64,000 nt of DNA from Nymphalis io (GCF_905147045.1 NC_065911.1:806001-870000), one strand, 5' to 3'; shown: positions 44,853 through 56,382, counted from the first letter of the stretch. The notes: generated by a model not told the origin, from the sequence alone. Numbers and translations are program-made.

Positions 44853-45099
44853 TTTATGTTATAGGTAGGTAGGACGGGCAAATGAGACCCCTGATATTAA
44901 TTGGTCACCACTGCCCACAGACATTGGCGAAGTAAGAAATGTTAATAATTCTTTACATTGTCAATACGCTACCAACCTTGGTAACGAAGATATGTCCCTG
45001 GAGTTAGACTGGATCACTCATTGCCTTGTTGTTTAGCGGTAGAATAGTTAATGAGTGGATGGTACCCAAGACGGGCTTGCAAAAAAGCCTACCACCTAT
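44853..45099 (-). mobile_element. Repeat family B, diverged
   Basis: 'ggtaggacgggcaaatgaga' to 'aaaagcctaccacc', with a deletion in the 'cacaacaatatcaag' region. It lies 45 bp from a much younger B copy in the same orientation. Confidence 0.72.
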
Positions 45100-45144
45100 A
45101 AAACATTGTTTTTAACATAAGATTTAAATTTATGAATTCTAGTA

Positions 45145-45434
45145 TTTTTTTTTATAGAATAGGAAGGCGGACGAGCATATGGGCCACCTGATGGTAAGTG
45201 GTCACCAACGCTCTTAGACATTGGCATTGTAAGAAATGTCAACCATCGCTTACATATCCAATGCGCCACCGACCTTGGGAACTAAGATTTTATGTCCCTT
45301 GTGCCTGTAATTACACTGGCTCACTCACCCTTCAAACCGGAACACAACAATATCAAGTATTGCCGTTTTGCGGTAGAATATCTGATGAGTGGGTGGTACC
45401 TACCCAGACGAGCTTGCACAAAGCCCTACCACCA
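45145..45434 (-). mobile_element. Repeat family B, young full-length copy
   Basis: Nearly identical to 17448-17742, from a T run to 'ccctaccaccagt'. A 134-codon frame that crosses into unique DNA is accidental. Confidence 0.87.
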
Positions 45435-45603
45435 GTATTTAAGGAATTTTTAATAGAAGCAAACATTTTATCTTCTTCTCAAAGTCAATACACCCAAGTC
45501 GTTGAATTTGTATTATATAAAAACATCAGTTTTTTATATTCATATGATGTTCCTTACAATTTCAATTCAAATAATAAAATCAGTATATTAATGTTATGTT
45601 AAC

Positions 45604-45700
45604 CGAAAACCGGTGATTTTTATTTTTTTATTTATAACAAATACCGGTCCCGGCTTCGCACGGTTGGAATAAATAACGTTTATATTGGAGGACTAATATA
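45604..45700. repeat. Transposon-terminus-like fragment
   Basis: 'gtcccggcttcgcacggttg' resembles the CG-rich ends of lepidopteran Helitrons and related elements; no partner end is seen. Confidence 0.35.
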
Positions 45701-45805
45701 CAGGAAAAATTTAGGTTTAGGATTAACAGGTGTACGCAGCACAACTTACCAAAGTTGAATCACAAACGGATGTATATTTTAGCATAGAGGACAAACAAAC
45801 ATTTT

Positions 45806-46057
45806 GACTGGCCGGTTGGCGTGCTTGGTAGCTACTTGCCTTTCACGCCGAAGGTTGTGGATTCGATTCCCATCCAGGACATACATTTGTGTGCATTACC
45901 TGTCTGTTTGTTCTTAATCTGGGTGTAATAATAATATAAGTATGTATTTTAAAAGAAAAGTAGTATATGTAGTATATCAGTTGTCTGGTTTCCATAGTAC
46001 AAACTCTGCTTAGTTTGGGACCAGATGGCCGTGTGTGAATAATGTCTTAGGATAATG
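45806..46057 (+). mobile_element. SINE family D, uninterrupted copy
   Basis: Head 'ggccggttggcgtgcttggt' and B box 'ggattcgattccc', then the full body through 'gtagtatatcagttgtctgg' to 'gaccagatggccgtgtgtga'. This copy is the template that shows how the Helitron split the family D copy at 27441. Confidence 0.85.
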
Positions 46058-46062
46058 AATAT

Positions 46063-46342
46063 ATTTTTTTTGTATAAATATAGGTAGATAGACTGGTAAA
46101 TGTGCCCCTCTATGGTAACTGATCGAACGCCCATAGACATTGGCACTGTGAACAATGATACCTATCTAAGAAACTAAGATTAGAAGTAAGGATTTAACAA
46201 TCTTTGTGCTTGTGGTTACACTGGCTCACTCACCTTTTAAGCAGAACACAAAAATGGTAATAATTGCTATATGACGGAAGAATTTCCGATGAAGCCCATC
46301 TAGGACCTACCCTGACGGGCTCGTACAAAGTCCTACTACTAA
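46063..46342 (-). mobile_element. Repeat family B, diverged
   Basis: It starts at the T run directly behind the family D tail and ends 'gtcctactact'. The middle 'accatcccttacatcgcc' region is lost. Confidence 0.68.
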
Positions 46343-46344
46343 AA

Positions 46345-46908
46345 TCCTCTTTTCTATCCCCTAAACTTGGCTCAAATTGTCAATAATATGCTTAAATGGA
46401 AAACAAGTTCAATATGTCACTGGCTCCCCACAAAAGTAATGCTAATAAATAAAAGTTTAAAATTAATATTTCGCTCCAAATAGTTAAATTCATTTTCAGA
46501 ACAATCTTTACAACAAATTACACGATCGTTTTAATTGAGCCCTATGCGTTGCATGATTGATTCAGACTTCATTCCACTTCATATTCAATGAAATTCATTT
46601 TATTGCAAAACCCTATTTATCTGGAAATTAATTTGAGCTGGTGTTTGAGGAATTTTTTATATGACAATATAATACGTTGTTTGTTTGATTTATGATTGTT
46701 GTGAAATATTTTCGACGATAATTTTGTTTGTAAGCATTAATTTAATTTCATAATTATTTCGTCCTTTAAGTCTTTATTGAGTTTTTCTTATCTGTATTCA
46801 GGTGAGATGACTCGTGGAATGTATGGATTTCATTTCCATGTATCTTGGAAATTTTTCAAACAATTTCTTTCTTAGAATTACAAGTAAAAAATGAGCTATA
46901 TATACCGA
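46345..46908. other. Non-coding spacer
   Basis: AT-rich sequence; no supported feature. Confidence 0.4.
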
Positions 46909-47069
46909 CTAGTAGCAATACTTACTATGGTTGTGTTTCGATTCGAAGTGTAAGTGAGCCAATGTAACTAAAGCTTCATGTCTTGGATGGTTAATGACAG
47001 CGGGTGGCGATGACCACATACCATCAATTGGTCCACTTGTCAGTTTGCTTATCTTATACCATAAAAATA
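46909..47069 (+). mobile_element. Repeat family B, internally deleted
   Basis: 'gtgtttcgattcgaagtgta' is joined to 'gggtggcgatgaccacatac' and ends 'cttataccat' plus A. Confidence 0.62.
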
Positions 47070-47298
47070 CATTTATAACACTATTTGAATGCTTCGTTAG
47101 TTTGGTGACTTAACTTGTAAGACTGAACATCCTGAAGTCTTAGGGTTAAGCTCCGGATAAGCTCCGGAAAAAGTTATTCGGTTCTTCACTCTGTATAAAT
47201 TTATTATATTTCGCTAAATCTGTCTTGTTTACCTGAAATAAAATTGTGAGTAAAACGTAATCACTAATTGTACCCTACTGTTAAATATCATTATTATA

Positions 47299-47599
47299 CC
47301 GTAACAGCCTGTGAATGTCCCACTGCTGGCCTGAAGGCCTCCTCTCCCTTTTTGAGGAGAAGGTTTTGGAGCTTATTCCACCACTCCAGTGCGGCTTGGT
47401 GGAATACACATGTGGCAGAATTTCAGTGAGATTATACACATGCAGGTTTCCTCGAGATGTTTTCCTACACTGTAAAGCACGAGATGAATTATATTCAAAA
47501 ATTAAACACATGAAAATTCAGTGGTGCTTGCCCGGTTAAGATTCACGGGTTCTGTACCACTGGGCTATTTCGGCTTTTTTACCGCTGGGCCATCTCGGC
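47299..47599 (-). mobile_element. SINE family A with doubled head and TSD
   Basis: The body is complete. The reversed head occurs twice in succession: 'accactgggctatttcggc' and then 'accgctgggccatctcggc'. 'cattattata' at 47289-47298 and 47599-47608 is a perfect 10-bp duplication enclosing both heads, so both were inserted together. The B box ('gcccggttaag') has lost its core. Confidence 0.78.
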
Positions 47600-47815
47600 A
47601 TTATTATATAATTATTAAATATCGTAGCGCTGCAGGATTACCGATAAATATGTAATCAAATGAAACATGAGTTTGTAACAAAGATACATCTTGTACCGTC
47701 GTCTGTCACCCTCATGTTCAGTAATGCTAATTGTAAATAATTACATCACAAGTACGAACCATCGTTAGACAGATAACTAACTAAACTGGCCCGTCTAAAA
47801 CATTCAAAACTTTCA

Positions 47816-47863
47816 TATGTTATATTATAATATTACATTATTATGTTATATTATAATATTACA
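47816..47863. repeat. Tandem duplication, 26-bp period
   Basis: 'tatgttatattataatatta' plus 'ca' starts at 47816 and again at 47842. Confidence 0.85.
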
Positions 47864-48035
47864 ATTATTTTATATTAATGTCTTTGTAAACTTCGCTTTA
47901 CATAATAATATTATCTATTTTAATTTGTTGCTAAGGGGTTTAGTTTTTATAAAATAATGTTATTTAAAAATTATTTCGCAAATCAGTGTATTTTAAAGAA
48001 AACGATTAATTTTATAAACTATACGATGAAGTAAT

Positions 48036-48155
48036 GTAACAGCATGTAAATTTCCCACTGCTGGGCTAAGGGCTCCTCTCCCTTTTGAAGAGATGATTAG
48101 AACCCACGATCATCGGTTAAGATTCACGCGTTCTAACCACTAGGCAACCTTGGCT
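48036..48155 (-). mobile_element. SINE family A, internally deleted
   Basis: The body end 'acagcatgtaaatttcccac' is fused to the head 'acccacgatcatcggttaag'. Both termini are kept while about 180 bp of the middle are missing. Confidence 0.72.
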
Positions 48156-48330
48156 AAGTATTTTCCGAAAAATTAAAATCGACGCGATTCTTTATCTTAA
48201 TAGGTAATCTATTGTTCTCTAAGTTGAGTTGGTATTCAAAATTTGTATTTTAAATAGCTTCAGTGAGATAACAAAATAAATTAAATATCACGTACTCGTA
48301 TACTCAAATTACAAATTAGTCTATACAAAA

Positions 48331-48716
48331 TAATTAACTGCTTGTAAATGTTCCAATGTTGGGCTGAAATTGGGCTGCCTCATATTTTTAGAAAATTTGG
48401 AGTTTATTTCACTAGTTTTACATGTGTTTTTGGACACATGTGGTAGATTCCGATGACCACCAAATACGAGATGAATTATAAATACAAAGCACACGAAACA
48501 TTTAGTGGGCACAGGCCACACAGGCAACTCGCAGATCTTACTGACGACGATGTTCACCCGAGCTTGGAGTGCTCTTTGGTTCTCTCGTAATTCTCCCCCG
48601 CTGCCAGCACCAACGTATCATTTGATTTGATAATAAACGACGCTGATACCTTCACTGCGTCACACGCGCGATCCCTCAACAAGGCCCACTAACCACTGGG
48701 CCATTTCGCCTCGAAA
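48331..48716 (-). mobile_element. SINE family A, interrupted by GC-rich DNA
   Basis: Body traces run from 'actgcttgtaaatgttccaa' to 'tacgagatgaattataaata', and the head end 'aaccactgggccatttcgcc' appears at 48691. Between them about 150 bp (48530-48680, 'cttggagtgctctttggttc') match neither SINE part. They are either an insertion or a distinct chimeric SINE form. Confidence 0.5.
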
Positions 48717-48719
48717 CAT

Positions 48720-49304
48720 TTTTGCAGAAAGGATTTACCATTTAATTTTCAAGAATTCGTTTCGGAACATTTCGTGTGTTTTTGTATTTTTATGTAAATA
48801 CAATTGTTTATATGTTTGAGGGCGACTCGTGTTTTTGATGTAAACAACGATCCCGTTTCATTGTTAATATTTGGACTGCATATTATCTTTAATTAGCGGA
48901 ACATTACATTGAATTTGTGTGAGAACGTGTTTATTTATACATGGCATATACATGTGTCTTTCAAGTATTAAGTCTGTGTTTTTTTAGCTTAATTTAACAG
49001 ATATATTATATTAATTTAAATTGAGAGTATTAAGCTTCAAACTTTAACCAAATAAAAGTTGTCTGATTTTTTTTTTAAATATTTATAATATTCTTGCGGG
49101 TTCTCCCGCCGATATTTTATCCCTGGTATGATCAAGAGTTTTGACAAAAAAAAAAATATGCTGTGAAAATATATAACTAAGGCGTTTTGTTACTCGATCA
49201 CTAAAAGCACCAACGATAATTTCCAGTCAACCATTTCATTAGACTTATATTTGACTTAATTTCTTATAATGACATTTAATTTTTAAGGAGCGTCTTGTCG
49301 ATCC
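48720..49304. other. AT-rich spacer
   Basis: Nothing supported. Confidence 0.4.
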
Positions 49305-49594
49305 ATTTTTTTATAGCATAGGTAGGCGGACGCGCATATGGGTCACCTGATGGTTGAATGGTCACCAACGCCCATAGACATCGACATTGTAAGAAATGTT
49401 AATCCTTACTTACATCGCCAATGCGCCACCAACCTTGGGAACTAAGATATTATGTCCCTTGTGCTTGTAATTACACCGGCTCACTCACGCTTCAAACCGG
49501 AACCCAACAATAGCAAGTACTGCTGTTTTGCAGTAGAATTTCTAATGAGTGAGTTGTACCTACCAAGACGAGTTTGCTCAAAACCCTACCACCA
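49305..49594 (-). mobile_element. Repeat family B, full-length
   Basis: T run, 'ataggtaggcggacgcgcat' to 'accctaccaccagtta'. Moderately diverged. Confidence 0.82.
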
Positions 49595-49599
49595 GTTAA

Positions 49600-50412
49600 T
49601 TTGAACAGATCACGCAAAAAATAGTTATACGTTAGATAGTACATTTATTGTCATAGGTTTATAGACTATATAACACCATGCTACGAGGCAATGGAGCAGT
49701 AACGTTTAACGGGGGTGAAACCGATAAGATGTTCAAAATACGCAGTTTAAGAAACTAAAGATAGTTTCCTGTTGAACATTAAACTTTCCATTATTTGATC
49801 CTCACTACCGAAACTATCAAACGGATCGTTAAATAAGCAGAATTCAACAAAACTAAGAGGTTCGATTCTCGCTTACAAAAGATTTTTGAAAATTTATGCA
49901 ATTTTAGTTTTTATGAACATTATATCAAAGTGCTTTATTGAAAATATTTTGATAATATTGTAGTTTCGGATAACGACGCTATTAATTGATCAATCCTAAT
50001 GTTGCTTAATATTCATTTATTGCAAATCCACGACGTGTATGTAGTGGTAAGCTTATAATGAGCCCATTATGGATATCATCGCAGGATTATTGAATTACAC
50101 ACAGGAACACATAATAATTATAATCAACTATGTCCAAATGCTGTATTACCTATATTGTGAAAAGAAACTATCAGTAACAGTTTATTATTAGTTAAGGCAT
50201 ATGCATGACTTATACTTAACTAAACTATCATTTCTTTGTTTTCAGGTAAGTCAATCCTCACGAGGCGCGTGGTCACTCGTATTGTGCTTCCCGGTAAAAT
50301 ATTACCGAAAACCTGTATCTAACAGATTTAATTATGTTATATCTACTGCCGCTAATAATATTGAAATAAATTTCGTGTTAATATGAATATTAACGTCAAC
50401 CTAATATGATAC
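49600..50412. other. Non-coding spacer
   Basis: No supported gene. A 61-codon frame at 50201-50386 has no motif. Confidence 0.38.
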
Positions 50413-50698
50413 TTGGTCGTAGGGCATTATGCAAGCCCGTCTGGATAAGTACCACCAACTCGTCAAATATTCTACCGCCAAACAGCAATACATAGTATTG
50501 TTATGTTTCGGTTTGAGTGGTGAGTGAGCCGGAGTAATTACAGACACAAGAAATATAATACATTAGTTTCCAAGGTTGCTGGAGCATTGGCGATGTAAGG
50601 AATGGTTAATTCATACAACACCATTTTTACGGGCGTTAGTGACCACTTACCATCAGTAGGCCCATTTAACCCGTCCACCTAAAGTTTTATAAAAAAAG
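50413..50698 (+). mobile_element. Repeat family B, full-length, diverged
   Basis: 'tcgtagggcattatgcaagc' to 'cgtccacctaaag' and an A run. Confidence 0.78.
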
Positions 50699-50839
50699 CC
50701 GATGACGTAATTACCGACCGCTGAGCATACAGAGAAAAGAAAATTAGTTAATTTCACTTTGATGAGTGTTTTAGAAAATTCAATTAACGTGTCATAAAAC
50801 AATCACACTTGCTATTAACTAAATCCGTATTGACTGCAG

Positions 50840-50961
50840 ATCTCACTATTGTACAAGAGATCAAAGAAATGACGTCAGACGGAGCGAACGAAACTCCTAA
50901 TAAATCAAATATTTTTTTATGGACAACAGTAATTTGTGTAATAACAGTAGAGTTCATTATG
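50840..50961 (+). CDS. Candidate coding exon with a membrane segment, weak
   Basis: The 122-bp interval lies between 'ttgactgcag' (acceptor) and 'gttagt' (donor). It is open in a frame that reads 'LTIVQEIKEMTSDGANETP', then 'NKSNIF' and a hydrophobic run 'LWTTVICVITVEFIM'. A polar acidic stretch ahead of a first membrane helix is how many transporter N-termini look. The frame also continues past both borders (50809-51045), so the splice sites are not required to keep it open. No family is recognised. Confidence 0.3.
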
Positions 50962-51049
50962 GTTAGTGATAAGGACTTGGATCAAAGCGGAGGCGATGTC
51001 AGGACACACGTGACGAGTTCTGAATTTGAGCTTCGTATGTTCTAGTGGA

Positions 51050-52920
51050 GACAATACGTCGTGATGACGATTTAAAAATGGGACCGAATTTGACGTCAAA
51101 GCACAGATAATACAAAAGTGATACAGCTCGTCTATTTTAAGATACCAGGCACTCGTTTTTTTTATAAAATACGTTTTCAGCTGCAAATATAAGCTACTGG
51201 TGACACGTACTTATATACATGTACGAGTACTTTAGTGTAAACGAGTATAACATGATGATTCAAAAACCTACTTATTATCGCAGTAAGTACAAGTAGACCT
51301 TAACAATTGATTTCTAGTTAAAATTCAATCAATAAAGGAAAAGACGACACACCATTTTAAATAAATCCCGTTGGGAGTTTGGTTAAAAGATTTAATACAA
51401 AACTGTTTTAAGTTGGTGGTAAACCCTTGAATAAATTTTATATTTTTTAGTTTATTAGTATATATGTCAAGTATTTGGCTAGCCTATCACTGTGCTTAAT
51501 AGATATAATTTGTAAGTTGATAATGATAATTATGTTCCTTTATTAACAGATATGGTAAAAATTGACCACTGCTGCGCTAAGGCCTCTGTTGCCACATGCC
51601 GGATTAATTAATAAGCTAATAACATTTATGTATCCCTCAAAAGAGCTACAATTACAGAAAATCTCAAAAATAGAGAAACAGTTTTTTTACAATTACTTCT
51701 TCTAGATATAAACATAACAATTAGATATTTAGAGGGTTCATAAAACTTAATCACTATAGTAATCAACAACAAAATAATGAATTAAGTATATATACTAAAT
51801 AAATTAGTTTTTTTTTGTCCTTTGGTTCAAATAAACATGAACACGTAAGTCCTCATAGTTTATTTATAATAAAATAAAAATACCTATAAAAAACCACTTC
51901 TAGACATCATATAACACGTGCCAGGTGCTATTTTTCACAGACGTAAAATTAATTCCTCTTCAGGAGGTGAGCTACAAGAGTGGTTTAATTGCGTTATGTT
52001 TCAAACACCGTCCCCCTCCGCCTGACCCGTCTCAAACAATTTAGGAAGCTTTTAAGGTCTCCACACGAGTTAAATTGAAATTATCGTGCGGGCTCTCCGC
52101 CAGAACATATTCACTGCCGATTACTTTCAGGATTAATAAATATCAAGACATACGAGAAGCAAAGTTTAGCGTAAATATTGACGAACTTTGAATATTATGT
52201 TATTTTACGTTTTATATATATCTATACTTTATTGTACACTATTTGGTGCCTGTGACTTCGTCCACTCGAAAGTAACAGTCTAAAAAGTATAAAAAAAATT
52301 CATAGATACATGTATTCATCGTAATATACATAAAATTATTATTACTCTTATTTTACATTTTAACTTTTCCAATCATCAATATTTGAAATTCTGTTGAAAA
52401 AAGTGATACATAAGTCGTATTATTTTCAATACATGATGAAATATGAAGCGAATTTAATAATTTCATTCAAAATAATTAATTCGCTAAACTTCCTCATTCG
52501 GCCAACGATTGGAAGCTGAGACCTCGGGAACTGTGACTTTATAAGTCGTTTACTTATTCACTGTTTTAAAATACCTCAATTTATAACAAGTACAAGCGAT
52601 TCAAATGATAAAAAAATCAGCGATATTTTACCCCCAGTTCCATTGTTTTAATTAAAACAAGGAGAAAAACGTAAAGCGCTTTGAATATTAAATGATTATT
52701 TTTTGTACGAACCGAGCTAATGAACGTTAATGCTGACGAAGAAATGAAAAGTAATAAGATGTCGCCGACACATTTCGCTCTTTTGTATAAATATAAATAT
52801 TGGGTATTATGTTCTGAGACTCGGGAACAATCCTATTTAATGAGTATTTCAATTTTTAATCATTAAAATGAAATATTTTTTTGGAATTATTATTATTACA
52901 TTATATTTAAAGTAGAAATG
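51050..52920. other. Long non-coding stretch
   Basis: It contains a scrap of family A body at 51560-51600 ('accactgctgcgctaaggcc') and a GC-richer patch at 51995-52130. On the minus strand that patch is open for about 35 codons ('VLAESPHDNFNLTRVETLK') but lacks an acceptor. A terminus-like 'gtgacttcgtccactcgaaa' lies at 52252. Confidence 0.38.
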
Positions 52921-53313
52921 TGATCCCTTACATCGCCAATGAGCTCTTAACCTTGGCACCTAAGTAATGTCCCTAGTGCCTATAGTTACACTTTACTTAT
53001 TTATTTATTTTTTTCGCTGGAAAAACACGTGTTTCCTCCAGTTGAGGTGGGGGGGTATGTGGGACTCGCCTACGCTGAAGGCGCCGGAATACCCATTAAA
53101 AAACCAGCGGTACCCACTCCGTCTGCTTAGGGGATATCACGGGATCGCTTGCGCATACTACCGCGTCGTCCCAACGGTTGGCCCGCCGCCTATAGTTACA
53201 TTGACAAACTCAAACTGGAACATAAAAATACTAAATATTGCTGTTTGACGGTAGAATATGTGTATAGCTATATACTTACCCAGAAAGGAACAAAACTACT
53301 ACCAAGTAAAAAA
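52921..53313 (-). mobile_element. Repeat family B split by a second retroposon
   Basis: Two B pieces, 52921-52990 ('cccttacatcgccaatgag') and 53188-53313 ('tactaaatattgctgtttga'), are continuous once the insert at 52991-53187 and one 13-bp repeat are removed. The A-tail end is lost. Confidence 0.72.
52991..53187 (-). mobile_element. GC-rich retroposon 3' end with 13-bp TSD
   Basis: The 197-bp insert is flanked by perfect 'gcctatagttaca' at 52978-52990 and 53188-53200. On the minus strand it is GC-rich ('gggtaccgctggttttttaa', 'attccggcgccttcagcg') and ends in an A/TAAA tail, so it is the 5'-truncated 3' end of a non-LTR element. Its G+C content contrasts strongly with the B host. Confidence 0.82.
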
Positions 53314-53542
53314 GTAACCTCAAGTAGGCCAAGTTAGGACTCATTACTATCACATCTTATCCATTGAAAACGTAACTTGATTATATGTGTACCTTTGCCA
53401 TGCAAAGAATGTGCAGTTCATTTATCTCACTAATATTATAAGGAGGCAAGTTTAGTTGTTTTTTTTTCCATTTCGGTCAACCTGACATATTCATATTTGG
53501 TTATGCTTCTAATTACACAGAGGCTATAATTATGTATTTGTT

Positions 53543-53652
53543 TTTATTTATTGTATAGGTATGCGAACGGGCAAATGGGCCACCTGATGTTAAGTGGTCA
53601 CCACCGCCCATAGACACTGGTGATATAAGAAGCATTAACCATTCCTTAATTC
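53543..53652 (-). mobile_element. Repeat family B, tail half of a possibly split copy
   Basis: 'gggcaaatgggccacctgat' to 'ttaaccattcctta'. The point where it stops is where the fragment at 54164 begins in the family order. Confidence 0.65.
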
Positions 53653-54163
53653 AGTAATTTCAGAAATATAATATTTATTTAAAGAAACCTACGTTAGTAA
53701 GATTAGAATTAGCTTAGATATGTGAAGACAGATTGCTTGGCTAAATATTAATTGTACTATTATAAATTGTTAAATTATTTTGTTAGAAAACCCTTATTTA
53801 GTAGCAGTAGCAGTAGTAGTTATATATTTATAAAACTCTTCACGAAATCGCGCTTTCTAATTAATGACTTTGTGTGTGTGGAGAGTGGTGTGAGGAGGTG
53901 TGAGGTTGTGGCAGTACCTTGAAGTGCCGCTATAAGTCCAACCATCACCCAATTACCTTATATAATGATCAAGCCGTCACGAAGCCGATGTTTGACTGAT
54001 GATAAACGCCATTAACAAAAACTATTTATATAAATATATATATTTTTATCTTAAATGTACAGCTTTTTTTTCAAAAGCTGATTATGATAGTGCGAAATCA
54101 TTTTCTCTGATAGTCACTGGCTCTGTGAGATGCATTAATCACTTCTGACACTGACAGCTGTAC
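53653..54163. other. Unidentified insert or spacer
   Basis: About 510 bp between the two B halves, with a GT-rich run at 53872-53911 and an AGT run near 53805. It matches no family above. Confidence 0.35.
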
Positions 54164-54302
54164 GCACCTCCAGCCAACGGATCTAAGACGTCATGTATTT
54201 TGTGTCTGTAATTACACTGGTCTACTAATCTTTGAAATAATCATATATATATCAATACAAAATAATCCTCTTGGGCGGTAGAATAACTGAGCAGTCAGTG
54301 GC
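54164..54302 (-). mobile_element. Repeat family B, head half
   Basis: 'ctccagccaacggatctaag', 'tgtgtctgtaattacactgg' and 'gggcggtagaataactga' follow in the B order. Confidence 0.55.
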
Positions 54303-54483
54303 GTAGAAGAGCCAACACCAGGCACGACCATCGGTTACATTGCGTCATCATTTATGCTGGATTTATCTCAATGTGAAAATATTCTAATAAATATCTAGAG
54401 TATATAATACACCTTATAAATCTTGGATTAATATTATACTTTTAGGCACAGAAGGTTCATTGGGCACAAAAAGCAAAAGATAA

Positions 54484-54743
54484 AGTAACAGCCTATTAAT
54501 GTCCGACTGTTGGGTTAAGTTCTCCTTATGAAGAGATGGTTAGGATTTCATTTCACAACGCTGCTCGAATGCAGGTCGGAGAATACTCATGTGAAAGATT
54601 TTCATTTGATACATGCAGATTTCCTCAGGATTTAAATGACAAGCACAAATTAAGCACATGAAAATTAGTGGTGTTTGTGCGGCTTTGAAGCTGTAATCTT
54701 CAGTTAAGATTCACGCGATCGAACCACTGGACACAATAGCTAA
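54484..54743 (-). mobile_element. SINE family A, old full-length copy
   Basis: 'agtaacagcctattaatgtc' to 'cgaaccactggacacaatag'. The B box ('gcggctttgaagctg') is altered. Confidence 0.66.
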
Positions 54744-54868
54744 GTAATTTATATCACATCTATAGGCATCAACTGTCCCGGTGAATGTTGAGCGTTGCGT
54801 TTATTTTGCTTCACATAAAATGTATAAAGTAATACAGTTTTCAAAATTTCCAACTAAAAATTTTCATA

Positions 54869-55060
54869 TCAGAAATTAGTTTTCTTAACAAAAGTCCACA
54901 AACGTGAAATCCAGAATGTACACAACAACGTAATTCCCAGCTGCTTGGAGTAACACGGCGCCATTTGCAGATCGTTGCCGAACAACTGCTCGGTACAGAC
55001 GGGAACATTTTCTAAACATATTTTATTGAATTTACAGTTGCTTACTACAAAACGCTGCAC
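54869..55060 (-). CDS. Candidate cysteine-containing coding segment, weak
   Basis: On the minus strand a 63-codon frame crosses a GC-richer patch. It reads 'CLENVPVCTEQLFGNDLQMA' followed by 'PCYSKQLGITLLC' and 'WISRLWTFVKK'. Third positions are often G or C in the central 25 codons, unlike the AT-rich flanks. An acceptor-like 'aatatgtttag' lies just before 'aaaatgttccc'. No donor is clear, and no family is recognised. It may be an exon or a relic of one. Confidence 0.28.
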   Translation of the reverse strand: MQRFVVSNCKFNKICLENVPVCTEQLFGNDLQMAPCYSKQLGITLLCTFWISRLWTFVKKTNF

Positions 55061-55064
55061 GAGA

Positions 55065-55466
55065 TGTAGTCTACTTTAATTTATATTAACTTTCCAAATT
55101 ACTTCAATATATTATATTACATACATATTTTTTCAATGCGTCGTCAAAGAATTTCAATTAAATAAGAGAAAATAATAAAATCATAACATTAATTATAGAC
55201 AGAAATAGAAAATATTTACTCATTTTCACGAACTAAACGACATCATATAATTATTGCTATACTATTTAAATCGACGAACACTAACTCCGCAGATTTTTAT
55301 CGTCTATATAATCTGGTATTGAGTAATACGCCTTATATATTAAAACGCATTGTCATTGTTGGAACATTGTCAAAGATAAAAACATCTGCCAGGTTTTAGT
55401 ATCTAAACGAATAAATTGCGTTTGGATGGATATCTATTATTTAATGATATGTATTTATAATATTAT
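55065..55466. other. AT-rich spacer
   Basis: Nothing supported. Confidence 0.4.
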
Positions 55467-55672
55467 TGGTGGTAGAGCTTTGTGCAAGCTCGTCTGGATA
55501 GGTACCACCCACTCATCAGATATTCTACCGCACAACAGCACTACTTGGTATTGTTGTGTTCTGGTTTGAAGGGTGAATGAGCCAGTGTAATTACAAGCAC
55601 AAGGGACATAAAGGGACCACTTACCATCAGGTGGCCCATATGCTCGTCCGCCTTCCTATTCTATACAAAAAA
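55467..55672 (+). mobile_element. Repeat family B, clean internal deletion
   Basis: The copy is young and complete at both ends, but 'gcacaagggacataa' is joined directly to 'agggaccacttaccatcagg'. About 85 bp are missing at that sharp junction. Confidence 0.82.
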
Positions 55673-55679
55673 AATTGAT

Positions 55680-56382
55680 CGACGTTTCGACATAGTTGCA
55701 CCTGTCGTGGTCAGCAGCTGGCTGACAGTAAAAATAGCGGTATGATAGTGAATCAAACATTAATATAGTATACAGGCAAAACGTGTTCCTGTCTCTATAA
55801 TATATCAGCTTCCGCCAGCAGCTTCAACGGTGTAGGAGGAAGAGGCCGAATGTTAGGGACCCTGTCATTTTCTATCAGGCATACATGTTGTATCTTGTTA
55901 CTTAGTCCATCACACACGAGCGAAGTCGCGGGCGAAAAATATTTAATATTTATAAGTATTTAAGTAATTTAATTCAAACTTTCTTATTACAATTGTTTCA
56001 TCAAACGCGATGAAACTTTTTGATTAGTTTCCTTCAACGTGAACATTTTTAATATTATGCTATTCATAAAAGTTTTAACAAAACAGTGACTTTTGGCCGC
56101 GACTGTAAGTTTTCAAATTGTCAAAGCCATTTCGCTCTTTAAGTTCGCAACACTGGTGTTAATTCTCGTTTCGTGTCCCGTTATTTTCAGACTAACTCTA
56201 AAATAATGTAATGTCCCTTTGTGTTTTTCTACACAAAATAGTCAATTTAGTATCAATTAGTGTACATTCAAACAATCTTATTTTCATATTTTTACTAAAA
56301 AGGCGAATGTTAAATGAAAATTTATCTCAATTGGTTTAGTTCTTTCTTGTATAAGTCTAATGTCGGAATGCTAATGAGATTA
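55680..56382. other. Non-coding spacer with terminus-like scrap
   Basis: 'acgagcgaagtcgcgggcga' at 55917-55936 resembles the Helitron 3' end at 28876-28890 but lacks CTAG. The rest holds no feature. Confidence 0.4.

Noticed and set aside
51995..52130. A minus-strand frame with 'VLAESPHDNFNLTRVETLK'
   Set aside because: There is no acceptor, no donor and only about 35 codons.
53805..53911. A CRISPR-like or satellite array at the AGT and GT-rich runs
   Set aside because: These are short simple-sequence runs without regular spacers; the organism is a eukaryote.
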